Assembly: GCA_023052935.1 (NCBI GenBank)
Contig: CM041292.1
Span: forward strand, 31,507,454-31,571,453
Length of the DNA: 64,000 bases
Direction: 5' to 3'
DNA from: Piezodorus guildinii
Lineage: Eukaryota > Arthropoda > Insecta > Hemiptera > Pentatomidae
Made by a program: the position numbers and the translations under genes. This document shows, in pieces, positions 22,791 through 33,180 of the stretch. The notes beneath the pieces were generated by a model that was not told the DNA's origin, ran no database searches, and was given only the letters and a program-made list of their open reading frames with translations. The stretch's first letter is position 1, and each line of letters begins with the position of its first letter.

Positions 22791-23400
22791 TGTCGACCGC
22801 TTTTCATCGAGGAATTTCCCTTTTCTCGGCATATTCTCATTCTTTGGCCACCGAAGTTGAAATTTTCCAGGGTACTTTCTCATCAATAATTTGCCCATAA
22901 TGCCTTAATGTTCCTTATGTCGCTGATTTGACCCAAACCAGGTACCTCTCTTTCAATTAAAAATCTTTTCCTCTCCTATCCTAGCGTCATCTTCGATTCA
23001 TGATAATCCTCCGAGGCGTCTGAAAAGTAGATGGTCTCGAGACCTTCATGTTTGGATAACCTACAAGAGTGCTACTAATGGGCAATTTATATACATTTCT
23101 TTTACCATAGTATATATTATCAAATACAATCATAAATTTTAAGAACTAATTAAAAAAAAAAAAAAGAAGGAAGTATAAAATGTTTAAGCATCATTCAAAA
23201 TATCATACCTCAGGATTACAGTCTTGTTTAAAAAAATCGACACATTATAGTTAAAACTTATTATGATAATTTTAAACATTAAAGTAATCAAATATGTTAT
23301 CATGGCTTGGAAATCGAGAATAAGTCATTTCATACAATGTTTTACTTCAACTCTATTGTTAATTTACTTTCTGGATTTAACTAAACGTCAAGAGGTATAG
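22791..23400 (+). repeat. composite repeat copy B
   Basis: It starts TTCATTTTCAACATGTCGACC, passes through a Jockey tail (LNVPYVADLTQTRYLSFN) and ends near CTAAACGTCAAGAGGTATAG. It is directly repeated relative to copy A and matches copy C at 45835-46510. A further partial piece (CCACTTTGGTAAAAGGTCC) recurs at 23607-23640. Confidence 0.7.
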
Positions 23401-23990
23401 TGATGCCTATAGTGCCCTAACTATTCCACTTCACTAAAAGGTCCATTAGGTTTTAAAATAACTCTGCAAACTCTGATTGCTCTCCGTTCAACTTGGGACG
23501 CATCGCAAATTCTGTGAATCAGACAATTAACTTGTAGGCCGAACACCGCTCTAATTATATACACACGGTACTAATCTATAATTAAGCCCGAATTATAATT
23601 TACTGACTATCCCACTTTGGTAAAAGGTCCATTAGGTTTTAAAACAACTATATGAACAATTAAAAAAGAAAAAAATCTGGTGCGGGCAACACACGACTTT
23701 CACTTACCTCCATTTTTAAAATCAATGAAAGAATTTTCAAATACAGTTAGAGATAAAAATACGTGAAATTATTAAGAAATTAATCAAATTGAATTTATAT
23801 AGAAACATGTGTTTTATTAAAAAATCAATTATATTATTATCTTAAATAATCAGTAAGTTTTATCTTCTTTTCGTCACTCTCCAATAACATTTAAAAGCTT
23901 GTGTATGAGATGATAATTTTTCGAAAATCTTTAGCTTTCCAACGGTATATCATACATGTATATTACTGCTCTTATGTTCATATCGATTCA
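23401..23990. other. dispersed-repeat DNA upstream of the split Jockey element
   Basis: 23430-23640 holds two copies of an AAAGGTCCATTAGGTTTTAAAA segment. 23860-23990 resembles the edge of the satellite and dispersed-repeat family (AACGGTATATCATACATGTAT, compare 52155). No gene was recognised. Confidence 0.5.
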
Positions 23991-24866
23991 TATCGAAAGC
24001 TAACTAGGTACCTCAAGGAAAGAAAGGCCGAATACCACAGCTATCAGCTACCCGAGGATCGTCCTATGCGGGTCGTTATCCGTAATCTGCATCACACACT
24101 CGGTTGTGACATGATTAAGGCCGAACCAGAAGAACTTGGATACAGAGTGCTAGGAGTCCATAACGTATTTCATCCCAAATCAAAAACCCCATTGCCTTTA
24201 TTTTTCGTGGATCTCCAAAAATCCGAAAAAAGTTCCCAAATTTTTAACCTAAAATACCTGAACTACACGAAAATTAAGGTTGAGGAACCTCGACAACGGC
24301 GCGAAATACCTCAATGTAAAAGATGCCAGTCTTATGGTCACACCAGGACTTATTGCAACTTGAAGCCTAGGTGCGTTAAGTGTGCTGGCACTCACCTGTC
24401 ATCAGCTTGTAAAAAGCCTAAAGAACATCCACCCAAATGTGTTCTTTGTGAGGGATCTCATCCAGCAAATTATCGAGGATGTTCAATCCATAAGGAACTA
24501 AAAAAGCTTCGTCTCCAACCACCGGCAAGAAATACGGAGTTTTATGAAGCTAATAAGCAGCAGACAGGGAAAATGGCTGAACAACCTAATATGATCCGGA
24601 ATGAAGCAGGTATTCTAGAACCACCGTCTCAACCTCTTTCCGACTTACAAACGCAGACTATACCAACATTACCTAACTTCTCTCATGTTATAATTAAGAC
24701 TGATATACAACCGCAAACAATCACAACATCAAACGTCACTAACAACACATCTGATATTACTACTCAACTTACAAACTTCATCACTGAGCTCAAAAATCTT
24801 GTTTCACCACTAATATCGCTGCTTACATCACTGATGCAACATGTCATTCCAATGCTAAATAAATGA
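23991..24866 (+). CDS. Jockey ORF1 (gag-like nucleic-acid-binding protein), 5'-truncated
   Basis: Similarity to the intact ORF1 at 57464 begins at YRKLTRYLKERKAEYHSY (23991). The frame is open 30 codons further upstream, but that part is repeat DNA. A PRE_C2HC-like region (VVIRNLHH...PLPLFFVDL) is followed by three zinc knuckles: CKRCQSYGHTRTYC, CVKCAGTHLSSAC and a third starting CVLCEGSHP. A Thr/Gln/Pro-rich tail ends in a hydrophobic segment. Such proteins coat the element RNA. The TGA overlaps the ORF2 start (ATGA, 24863-24866), which suggests coupled re-initiation. Confidence 0.8.
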   Translation, partial: YRKLTRYLKERKAEYHSYQLPEDRPMRVVIRNLHHTLGCDMIKAEPEELGYRVLGVHNVFHPKSKTPLPLFFVDLQKSEKSSQIFNLKYLNYTKIKVEEPRQRREIPQCKRCQSYGHTRTYCNLKPRCVKCAGTHLSSACKKPKEHPPKCVLCEGSHPANYRGCSIHKELKKLRLQPPARNTEFYEANKQQTGKMAEQPNMIRNEAGILEPPSQPLSDLQTQTIPTLPNFSHVIIKTDIQPQTITTSNVTNNTSDITTQLTNFITELKNLVSPLISLLTSLMQHVIPMLNK

Positions 24867-26611
24867 GGGGAGTTAGACTGATTCTTTGGAATGCGAATGG
24901 CATACTATCCCGTAAAAACGAACTAGAAATTTTTTTAACTGACAATGACATAGACGTTGCTTTGCTCACTGAAACTCACTTGACGAAGACAATGCAGTTC
25001 CACATACCGTCCTACGTCACCTACAGGACTGACCATCCTTCAAACAAAGCTAAAGGGGGTACTCTCATTCTGATAAAGTGCTCTATCAGCCACTACTTTA
25101 GTACCTCAGAAGGCAATGGGAGTATCCAATGTACTTCAATTGTGTTGGATATGCAGCATTTTAAAATTACTATTGCAGCTCTTTATTGCCCTCCAGGTAA
25201 AACATTATCGTTTAAAATATTGGACAATCTGCTAAATTCATTTGGCCAAACATTCATATGTGGCGGGAATTTCAACGCCAAAAATCAAGTATGGGGCAGC
25301 CGAACAACAAACTCTAGGGGTAGAGCTCTTCAGAATGCAGTTATGGGTCGAAACTGTAAATTTTTATTCCCAAGTTCACCAACTTATTGGCCCACAGATA
25401 CGAACAGGATTCCAGACGTACTGGACTTCTTTATTACTAAGGGACTGAACTTACAGCATTGTGATATCACAAACCTCCCTGACCTATCATCTGATCATTC
25501 ACCTCTTTTGATGAAGATGAACTTAAAACCAGTTGCTAGGATTCCAGGCCCGACGTTGACAACTGGAAAAACGGACTGGTGCAGGTTTAGGGCATTAATC
25601 GAAAACTCGTTATCCCTCAACACAAAGATACGTACACCGGAAGACTTGGATGATGCAGTGCAGCTCCTGACACAAGCTGTTCAAAATGCTGCCTGGGGCT
25701 CCTCTATTCCCTATAAGGAAACAAAGCACCATCAAAATAAGGCATTTCTTCCACCACACATTCGACACCTAATTGAACTGAAACGAAAAGCGCGAAAAAC
25801 TTGGCAAAAGACTCGTTATCCCACTGACAAACGTAAATTTAATCGACTAACAAGAGAACTTCACAACGAAATTAGACAGGCAAAGACTGAAAGATTTGAT
25901 AAATTTTTAAACAGTTTGACTACTTCTGACAACACACTTTGGAAAGCGACAAAACGCATACTGGACCATCATAATGTCTCGCATCCTGTTCGACAGCCTG
26001 ATGGTTCTTGGGCGAAATCTGATGCTCAAAAGGCTGAATTGTTTGCTAGGCACTTAGAAGAGACATTTAAACCGCACTCTGACATCAACAACCAACTTAC
26101 AAATGAACTAGTGTCACACCACATTAACATACCTTTACCGATGACTCTGCCGCCAAAAGCAATACATCCCAATGAAGTTTGTGATTTTATTGCCAAATTA
26201 CCAAACAAAAAAACCCCAGGTTATGACTTAATTTCAAATTTTATACTAAAGAACTTACCTTGGAAAGCAATTCTTTTTTTAACTAATATCTACAACGCTA
26301 TCTTCAGGATAACATATTACCCTGCCGTGTGGAAGTATTCTGAAGTTGTAATGATATTAAAATCCAATAAATCTTCAGACTGTCTGACTTCATATCGTCC
26401 TATAAGCCTTCTCCCTTCTTTTTCAAAATTATTTGAAAAAATTATTCTTCATCGTCTAAATTCGCTCGAAATATTTAGAGCCATTCCAAATCATCAATTC
26501 GGTTTCAGAAAACATCATTCGACCATTCAACAATGCCATCGATTAGTAGACTACATTTCGAATGCTTTAGAGTCTAAAAAATACTGCCCAGGTGTTTTTC
26601 TTGATATTAGT
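24863..26611 (+). pseudogene. Jockey ORF2, N-terminal part (endonuclease plus start of RT), interrupted
   Basis: It is open from the ATG for 583 codons up to the palindrome. Endonuclease motifs are LWNANG (residues about 9-14), LLTETHL, a GGNFNAKNQVWGSRTTNSRG block and DLSSDHSPLLM. The catalytic Asp of the usual GDFNA/GADLNA motif is replaced by Asn (GNFNA). RT begins with SYRPISLLPSFSKLFEKI and HQFGFRKHHSTIQQCHR, and the frame is cut at FLDIS. The palindrome adds one Ser, an Arg and a stop. Confidence 0.88.
26606..26611. repeat. target site duplication, left copy (ATTAGT)
   Basis: ATTAGT directly precedes the palindrome. The same six bases follow its other end, and removing one copy plus the palindrome restores the RT codons Asp-Ile-Ser-Gln. 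Confidence 0.9.
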
Positions 26612-26639
26612 AGTAGATAAGAATTGGGCGAGCTGGCGC

Positions 26640-27400
26640 ACTTTTTTGAGGAGCCAATCAGATGCCAGCATTTGGTCACGTGACCTATGGCGGGAGATTT
26701 GAATTTGAATTTCGATCACGACCTAACCTTAACCACGCTGGTTCGCGCCATCGACCTAACCTAAACCACTAAGCCACGCTCCTTTTTGATCACGTGACCC
26801 CTGTTTGAGGGTATTAAGTCATTATAAAGCATGAGTCTACCCGGCGTCCATTTTCTTTTCCCTACGTTTTGGGCTAATTTAGTCTTTATAAAGCATGAGT
26901 CTACCCGTCCGCCATTTTCTTTTATGACGTCACAGTTTACAAAGCATGAGTCTACCCGGACGCCATCGTGCTTCCCCCACTCCTTCAATAGTTAACCAAT
27001 CAGAGTGCCTAACTTGAGAGTTCCTCCCGGCTAGGTCCGATGGTCAAATTGTAATGTGTGCTTTTACAAAACCTTTCAAACTGTGACATAACCTTACTAT
27101 TGTTTACATTTATTGAAACCTCCCTTACTGTTACATAACCTTCTCATTGTTTACATTTTGATCCCCCTCCCCCCCCCCACTCCTTCAATAGTTAACCAAT
27201 CAGAGTGCCTAACTTGAGAGTTTATAAAGCATGAGTCTACCCGGCGTCCATTTTCTTTTCCCTACGTTTTGGGCTAATTTAGTATTTATAAAGCATGAGT
27301 CTACCCGTCCGCCATTTTGTTTTATGACGTCACAATTTAAAAGCCTTAAGTCTATCCAGCCGCCATTTTGTTTTTTTTTTAATATAGGATGATTATACCT
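26640..27400. promoter_or_regulatory. left subterminal array of promoter-like motifs
   Basis: It holds repeated copies of a block around CATGAGTCTACCCG followed by GCGTCC, TCCGCC or GACGCC and CAT (about 26831, 26897, 26945, 27229, 27296, with a weaker copy at 27344). CCGCCATTTT is a YY1-like site on the other strand. Also present are TGACGTCA-type CRE sites (26935, 27327), TCACGTGA E-boxes (26678, 26791) and CCAAT boxes in AACCAATCAGAG (26994, 27198). Two long sub-blocks, including the one with CCTACGTTTTGGGC, are internally duplicated. The clustering suggests a polymerase II enhancer or promoter role, or binding sites for the mobilising protein. Confidence 0.55.
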
Positions 27401-27499
27401 GACCGGTTCGAGCATGCACCGACATGTCGAATCATGTAAAAACAGGTTAGCGAAAGTACAAACAGGTTTGAATCATGTTGAAGCATGCAGGTATGTGAA

Positions 27500-27885
27500 A
27501 CGGAAACATGGACTTTGAACCTTCCTAATGCCTTTAATATAAACATCGTTATAGGGCTTCTTAATCCTATACAGCTTTGAACTTTGATCTTTAATCCTAC
27601 ATTTTAAGTAGCGATAAAAAGTTCCTTAAGCTTAAACGTAAACATGGACTTTGAACCTTCTTAATGCCTTTAATAAAAACATCGTTATACTGCTTCTTAA
27701 TCCTGTACAGCTTTGAACTTTGATCCTTAATCCTAATATTTAAATAGCGATAAAAGGTTCCTTAAGCTCTTGGACTACGGTCTATTATCTTCCTATGTGT
27801 AATGAATTTTAATCCTATATAGCTTTGAACTTTGATTCTTAATCCTACTATTTAAATAGCGATAAAAGGCTCCTTAAGCTCTGAG
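27500..27885 (+). repeat. three tandem degenerate repeats in the left arm
   Basis: Units of about 110-135 bp each contain CTTTGAACTTTGAT-CTTAATCCTA, TAGCGATAAAAGGTTCCTTAAGC and, in the first two, GACTTTGAACCTTC-TAATGCC. The function is unknown. They lie upstream of the zinc-finger gene and could be binding sites. The mirror copy is at 38945-39330. Confidence 0.7.
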
Positions 27886-28019
27886 ACTTTGAAGCATTAT
27901 TATATATATAAATATAATGCGGACCTTGTACGTTTCATGTCTTAGTATAGTAAAAAGATTTAATCGTAAACAAGATAAATTTAAGACGTCAATATCAACT
28001 TCGTACTGATAATTGCTGA

Positions 28020-29680
28020 AAGTATAAATATATAATAATATAAAACTTGTACCTATTTCGGTAGGCGAATATAATTTTTTTATATATTTTTTCAACCGTT
28101 TTAATTGTTTTCTCAACTTCTTAGACCATTTTTTACCTTTTCTATGTATTATTTACTTATCATTAACAATTCTGCTTTAGAATTGCTATTTCGCGATGTT
28201 TTCGGAAGAGTTCGACTAGGCCGGCTTCGGTCTTCTACCTCACCTAGTTGGACAATCTCTAATCCTTCCGAAAGAAATAAACAATGATATCGTTAATTCT
28301 ATCGAAAAAACAACTAACTAGTGTTATCTCTTGCTAAGGTATTATCAATAATATAGCCGTGAATAATGATACACTACATCGTAATTATTTCGTATTACAC
28401 GAGTTTATCGCATCATTATATAGTCGTTAAGTAATCAAAGTTTAGAACCTTTTTCAGTTCAATATTGAGCCTTCAGCTCTTTGATTTTGAATTTTTAATC
28501 TTTAAAAACATAATAAAAATAGTACGTTATGACAGAAAATTTCAATAAACACCTCTATCTAACTTTAACTAGTATACGACGCCCATTATTAATCACGTGA
28601 CCTATGAACACATCCCCTTATTGTTCATGCCTTTTTCTAATCAGCTAATCAAATTGCTCCATTTTATGAATTTGAAAGTTCCTTCCGGCTAGGTCCGATG
28701 GTCATCGCTAACCTACTTATTGTAATTATAAAAATTCAATCAACATTTCTACCTAAACTTAACTAACCTACAATTCCCTTTTTAATCACGTGACCCTGGG
28801 ACCCTGTCCCTTATCATTCATACCCATCTCTAATCGGTGCTCTATTTTAAGCATCTGAAAGTTTGATCCGGCGAAGTCCGATGACACTTGCTAACCTACT
28901 CATTGTACTTATATTTTACGCATGCAAAAGTTCCTCCCGGCTAGTTCCGATGGTACTCGCTAGCTTACTCATTGTACTTATAATTTAAATATCCGAAAGT
29001 TCCTCCCGGTTAGTTCTGATGATACTCGCGGACCCATTGCCAAGTTTACTTTCTTTTTTTCTTTTTCTTTTTTTAAGCCTTCCTAACTGTTACATAACCT
29101 TCTCAATGAATGAAAATTTTGTAGCATGTTCAATAGTATAATTTTCGGTAATATTTCTATACCTTTCTTATTTAATTTAATTGTCTCCTAACTTAGTCGC
29201 AGAACACACATTACTTTATAAAATATCCACAAGAGCGCATCACCCACTCTATTTTGTAATATGTCCAACAGGGCGCAGCTCCTATTCCTTTGGGATTGTA
29301 TATGTTATCTTCCCAATAATGTTTTGTAGAGGCTGAGTGTGCCCAACCGCCATTTTTTTTTTTTTTTTATGGCGCCACCATGTTTGAAGCATAAATATTT
29401 ATATACACAATGATATAAAACTTCATTTTCGACCTATTACGGTCGGAAATTTGTTTTTTATACATAATATTTTCAGCATTTACAATTGTTTTTGCGCCTT
29501 CTCAGACGGTTATTTACCTGTCCGGACGATTACTTAATTTTACTCAACAACTATGGTCTACCCAGATCTGGATTACCCTCATACTCGGAAAGCTTTGGCC
29601 TTCCCCCACTCCTTTTCATCCCAACCTCGGTACACACCTCCTAATCCTTTAAGCCTTGGACTTTGAACAGATAATTCCTA
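28020..29680 (+). repeat. diverged internal duplication within the left arm
   Basis: 28035-28290 and 29405-29660 are weakly related. Both have AAAACTT, ACCTATT-CGGT, a T-rich stretch, CA-TT-AATTGTTTT-C-CTTCT-AGAC, then GGAA-AG-TT and C-AATCCTT. No convincing protein is encoded by either. It may mark an old duplication of a promoter region, since the second copy lies just before the zinc-finger gene promoter. The mirror copies are in the right arm at about 37150-38810. Confidence 0.4.
28590..29047 (+). promoter_or_regulatory. tandem GTTCCTCCCGGCTAGGTCCGA-type blocks, left arm
   Basis: Four related blocks (centres near 28690, 28880, 28940, 29005) share AAAGTTCCTCCCGGCTAG, TCCGATGGT, TCGCTA-C-TACTCATTG and a following TATAATTTA-like stretch. 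A fifth partial copy lies at 27018. E-boxes (CACGTGACC) precede the first blocks at 28594 and 28789. The last two repeat at roughly 60-70 bp. The regular spacing suggests clustered binding sites. Confidence 0.5.
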
Positions 29681-29701
29681 AATTTTGTAAACAAAGGAGA
29701 C

Positions 29702-29739
29702 TATAAATAGGGATGGTTTTCTAGGCCTCTTTCTCATTC
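29702..29739 (+). promoter_or_regulatory. core promoter of the left zinc-finger gene (TATA plus initiator)
   Basis: TATAAAT at 29702-29708 lies 34 nt before the A of TCATTC (29734-29739), which fits the arthropod initiator consensus. The predicted 5' UTR to the ATG at 30017 is about 280 nt. Confidence 0.6.
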
Positions 29740-30016
29740 TCTTTTACAGCCTCTTGAAAGATAATTTTAAACGTGTCAGTACTGTTTTATTGAACTGTTT
29801 TTCATTTTGGCTTTAAATTGTAGATCATTATAAGTTTTTCAACTATTTTCCATTTTTCTTTTACCCTTCGGATTTTCTAATTTTTAGAAGAAATTTATTC
29901 ATTTATTATTTGCTATTTGTTTTTGTTTTACGATTAATATTTTGATTATTTCATTTATTTTTAAGTTTATTAATTATATCGCATTTAATTTTTTTTTTTA
30001 TCATTCGTTTTCAATA

Positions 30017-30658
30017 ATGGCATCAAGTAACAATAAGTGTGGATATTGTGATAGAAATTTCAGCCGAAAAGATAGCAAAGTACGTCACGAAAAGTCATGC
30101 TTGACGACTCAGAAACGGCGTACATGTGTTTCTTGCGGCGAGATTTTTTCGTCTCTAAACCAACTCATGAATCATTTACGTCGTTGTCAGAGAGAAACTC
30201 CCCTTGTCATGACGAAACGAAGGCGGTTGGAAATGGCTATAGGGCCTTTATTTGAAATCGAGACAGCGTTTGGAGGGGATATTAAGACTTTTTACCTTCC
30301 ATGTTCTGAACCAATTGATGCTGTGGAATTTCTCTGCCATCAGACTGAAACATTATATCGATTAATTACAGAATTTTTGGCGGAATCAGATGCTCCTCTA
30401 AAATTCAATCTAGTTCTAGAGGCCACTTATGAAAATATTAGAGGGGAGACGTGCGATAGGGCGTTTAAAACCAAAAACATAACAATATCCGAAAGTTCTT
30501 CGGTCTTGAACAGTCTCAGTGGAAGCTACTCGAAAATAGCTACCGAGATGGAGGATATGACAATAAAGGGGAGCGGTTGGTTCCTTAAAAGTCTAGACGG
30601 ACTTCTTCTAAGAGTGAATCGATTTAGGCCTCTAGGTGCCTCAAGTCATGATAAATAA
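30017..30658 (+). CDS. Two-finger C2HC zinc protein of the palindromic element (left copy)
   Basis: 213 codons from ATG 30017. The frame is open 25 codons upstream, but that part is T-rich and unconvincing. Finger 1 is C8-x2-C11-x12-H24-x3-C28 and finger 2 is C37-x2-C40-x12-H53-x3-C57. A basic KRRR segment follows, then a folded-looking domain (residues about 75-213) with KFNLVLEATY and a C-terminal KGSGWFLKSLDGLLLRVNRF block ending near PLGASS. The role is probably DNA binding. From memory, similar zinc-finger plus GSGW blocks occur at the start of large arthropod proteins linked to viral-type B-family DNA polymerase; if so, this is a truncated or captured N-terminal part. No polymerase is present here. 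The frame is open in both arms, which suggests selection or recent copying. Confidence 0.8.
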   Translation: MASSNNKCGYCDRNFSRKDSKVRHEKSCLTTQKRRTCVSCGEIFSSLNQLMNHLRRCQRETPLVMTKRRRLEMAIGPLFEIETAFGGDIKTFYLPCSEPIDAVEFLCHQTETLYRLITEFLAESDAPLKFNLVLEATYENIRGETCDRAFKTKNITISESSSVLNSLSGSYSKIATEMEDMTIKGSGWFLKSLDGLLLRVNRFRPLGASSHDK

Positions 30659-30989
30659 ACTAATTATTTAATGATTAAATTAAATGAATACAAACCAGTT
30701 TCTTTATTTTCTTTATTATAAGAACATTGTTATATTTTTATTTACTCAAGTGAAATACTACTTTTGTCCAAGAGAAAAACTTATTATTTTCTTTCTTTAT
30801 TTATTTTTTATTCAATAAAGGTTTAATTTATCACTTGTTAAGGTTTTACATAATTTTTTTATTATTTTAAAGATATGTATTCTTTATTGGTATTTATATT
30901 TATTTAAAAAATATACACACTTCAAAATATGGCCAAATGAAATAAGGTTTAAAGAAAGTTTTATATTATTTATCGTTCCGGATGCTGTT

Positions 30990-31200
30990 TAAGAGAGCTT
31001 TTTTTTTTTCTTTTTTTTTTTTTTAATTTTTGCTGATATAATATTGTTGTTTTTATTTTTAAACCAAAGTATGTATGTGTGATGGAATGGATGGGTCCCT
31101 GGCGTGGCTCTAAAGGCTCCTAAACCTAAAAGGAATGAGTGTTGTGGTTCCAAGAGAGGTTTTACCAAAAAACCTGGAAACCTTAACAAACAGATAAATA
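30990..31200. repeat. T-run and unclassified block inside the left arm
   Basis: A T-run (31001-31023, one C inside) is followed by 170 bp of non-AT-rich sequence (GGGTCCCTGGCGTGGCTC, GTGGTTCCAAGAG) and an ATAAATAAAT tail. It could be a short retroposon carried in the palindrome, but no clear TSD was found. The mirror at 35629-35839 differs in T-run structure. Confidence 0.4.
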
Positions 31201-31733
31201 AATATGTGTTAAAAAATATTTACAACGATTTTATACCAGCACACCTTCTCTATGCACTCACACCTTGACGAGGTGGGAAGGCTTACTTCTAAATTATATT
31301 TAGAAAACCAAGATGAGTGTAAAAAAAAAAAAAATAATAATGAAAAAAAAAAATAAAATAAATAAATAAATCATATGTAATTCACTTAAAAACAACTTAA
31401 TATTTGTTAAGTTTTTACATTTTCTGTCATGAACTTTGAACTTTTTAATCCTTTTATGATATCATGATAGGTGAAGTGGCCTTTGAACCAGTAATTCGCA
31501 GCCATCAAACATTGTTATTATTTCTCTATATTTTTAATAATTTTGACTTGAAAAAATGAGGAATCATTTTTTTATGAAATATATAGGTCATTATTAATAA
31601 TTTAATGATATAATATTTTAGTAACACTATTGAAAATGGGTACAAAGGGGAAATAAAAAAAAAAAAACGGCATAAGGAAACAAAAAATATTTATTATATC
31701 CAAATACTGTTATGTACAGCAAATAAAACACCA

Positions 31734-32165
31734 TTAAATAAATGAAATTTCATGTTTAAAACAAACTCTCCCTTTATATATTAATGATATCATCTCATTA
31801 TTATTGTTGAAAGCTACAATCTCTTCATCCGACATCTTAAATCTTTTAGGAAGATATACTCTGATAGTATTATCATGATCCTTCAACGTGGCGACCAACG
31901 CTAACCCTAATTTGGTCTTAAGATGCTCCAATTCCGCTATGATGTATTATGGCCGCCCGATTTCAATATCCTTCAGTTTACACACTAAACGAGCGTCATC
32001 GTTTAAATGATTCAATAACTTTTTGAAGTCCCTCGCAGAACTAAAAATAGAGAAAAAAAAACAAAACAGGTGTTTAGGATAAATATGGTAAGAAAAAAAA
32101 CTCTATTAAAAAAAAATAATAATAATGAGATATTATTAAAGTAATAAATATACTTACGAATTCAT
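31734..32165 (-). pseudogene. Small two-exon gene of the palindromic element (left copy), in-frame stop
   Basis: Exon 1 is 32158-32165 (ATG AAT TC), with a GTAAGT donor; the intron is 32041-32157 (117 bp) with a pyrimidine-rich TTTTTAG acceptor; exon 2 is 32040-31734. The joined frame would give 104 residues, but codon 34 is TAA (31947-31949). After it the reading continues YIIAELEHLKTKLG, then VYLPKRFKMSDEEI and SLIYKGRV. This patterned, probably beta-rich small domain resembles short proteins I recall near mobile-element genes in arthropods; I cannot name the family. A start at EHLKTK would require TTG. AATAAA follows at 31690-31695. Confidence 0.6.
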
Positions 32166-32281
32166 GACGATTGATATGATGATGATGTAAAACAATATGC
32201 TACGATCGGATGCTAGAACGAAAATGAATCCCTAGGTACTCACTCGTCAAGGACTATTAGTTGTGTGCATGCAAGCTAGTT

Positions 32282-32291
32282 GCGCATGCGC
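32282..32291. promoter_or_regulatory. GCGCATGCGC palindrome upstream of the small spliced gene (left)
   Basis: Mirror of 34541-34550. Confidence 0.5.
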
Positions 32292-32436
32292 TAACCCCCT
32301 CCCTTCTTCCCCCTCCACCAACCTCACTCCTACTCTTACCATCACTCGTCCAATTTCAAACAATCATTTTCACGATTGTCAATTCTCTGTCACTAATTAG
32401 GACATTATTTTTTGTTAATATTCATATTTGATATAC

Positions 32437-32472
32437 TCTCTCTCTCTCTCTCTCACTCTCTCTCTCTCTCTC
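32437..32472 (+). repeat. (CT)n microsatellite in the left arm
   Basis: A CT run with one interruption (CACT). The mirrored GA run is at 34360-34396 in the right arm. Confidence 0.9.
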
Positions 32473-33180
32473 GAAATTCAATAATTCATTAAGTTATTGG
32501 AAACATCAAGACTCTCATGTAGAATTAGATCGTGAAGGTTTTTATTCAGCATATCGCGATTAGGAAATCTTCCAGAAATATAAGTTGCTAAACATCACCG
32601 TATAAGCATTTGATGCTAATTGGAAATGTAATAACCACTGATTATCATGAAACTGTTAGTAAAAATAAGGAAGAGCATAAAGTCCAGCGGAGAGATAGGA
32701 TGAGAATTCATCAGATGAAAATTTGTCAACTATTTGATAGTCAATATGATCCAATCTTCCTAATATTTACACTTTTATAGCATTATTGTCCAACGATTGC
32801 GAAATCGTTCTTAAAATAATGCATGTTTTTATATTTTCTAAGGTTTTATTAATGGATATTCCTATTATTATCTCACTACTGTTGAGAGGTACGAACGATT
32901 GGGGATGATTTATATAAGGTTAAGTTCTATATCCTTATTCTATGAGGTTCGTGGTCTTACAGGTACAATTTCCTAATATTGAAGATCAGGAACTTACATT
33001 CACATGAATTATCAGGTACGCTATCTGTCTTCCTCATATAATGGAATAAATAAATGAAGTACTAGTTTAATCACCTTTAGGAAACTCAGATCTTGTTTTT
33101 GTGAAACAGAAACAATTTTTTATTTTAGGATAGGGACTGTTGTTCATTGATTTTGATTTTCACCTGTGCCTGTACCTGCC

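Noticed and set aside
26761..27415. Open frames at 26761-26988 and 27209-27415 (mirrored at 39414-40071) as genes
   Set aside because: They are readings through the CATGAGTCTACCCG repeat array. The protein repetition (GGRVDSCF, LAQNVGKRKWTPGRLMLY) follows the DNA repeats, and I see no other support for translation.
27874..28287. Open frames 27874-28116 (minus) and 28105-28287 (plus), mirrored in the right arm
   Set aside because: The plus frame begins at TTG, the composition is that of AT-rich noncoding DNA, and there is no recognisable domain.
29942..30016. Extended 238-codon form of the zinc-finger protein
   Set aside because: The extra 25 residues are encoded by T-rich leader sequence. 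The second ATG (30017) precedes the structured finger region at the usual distance.
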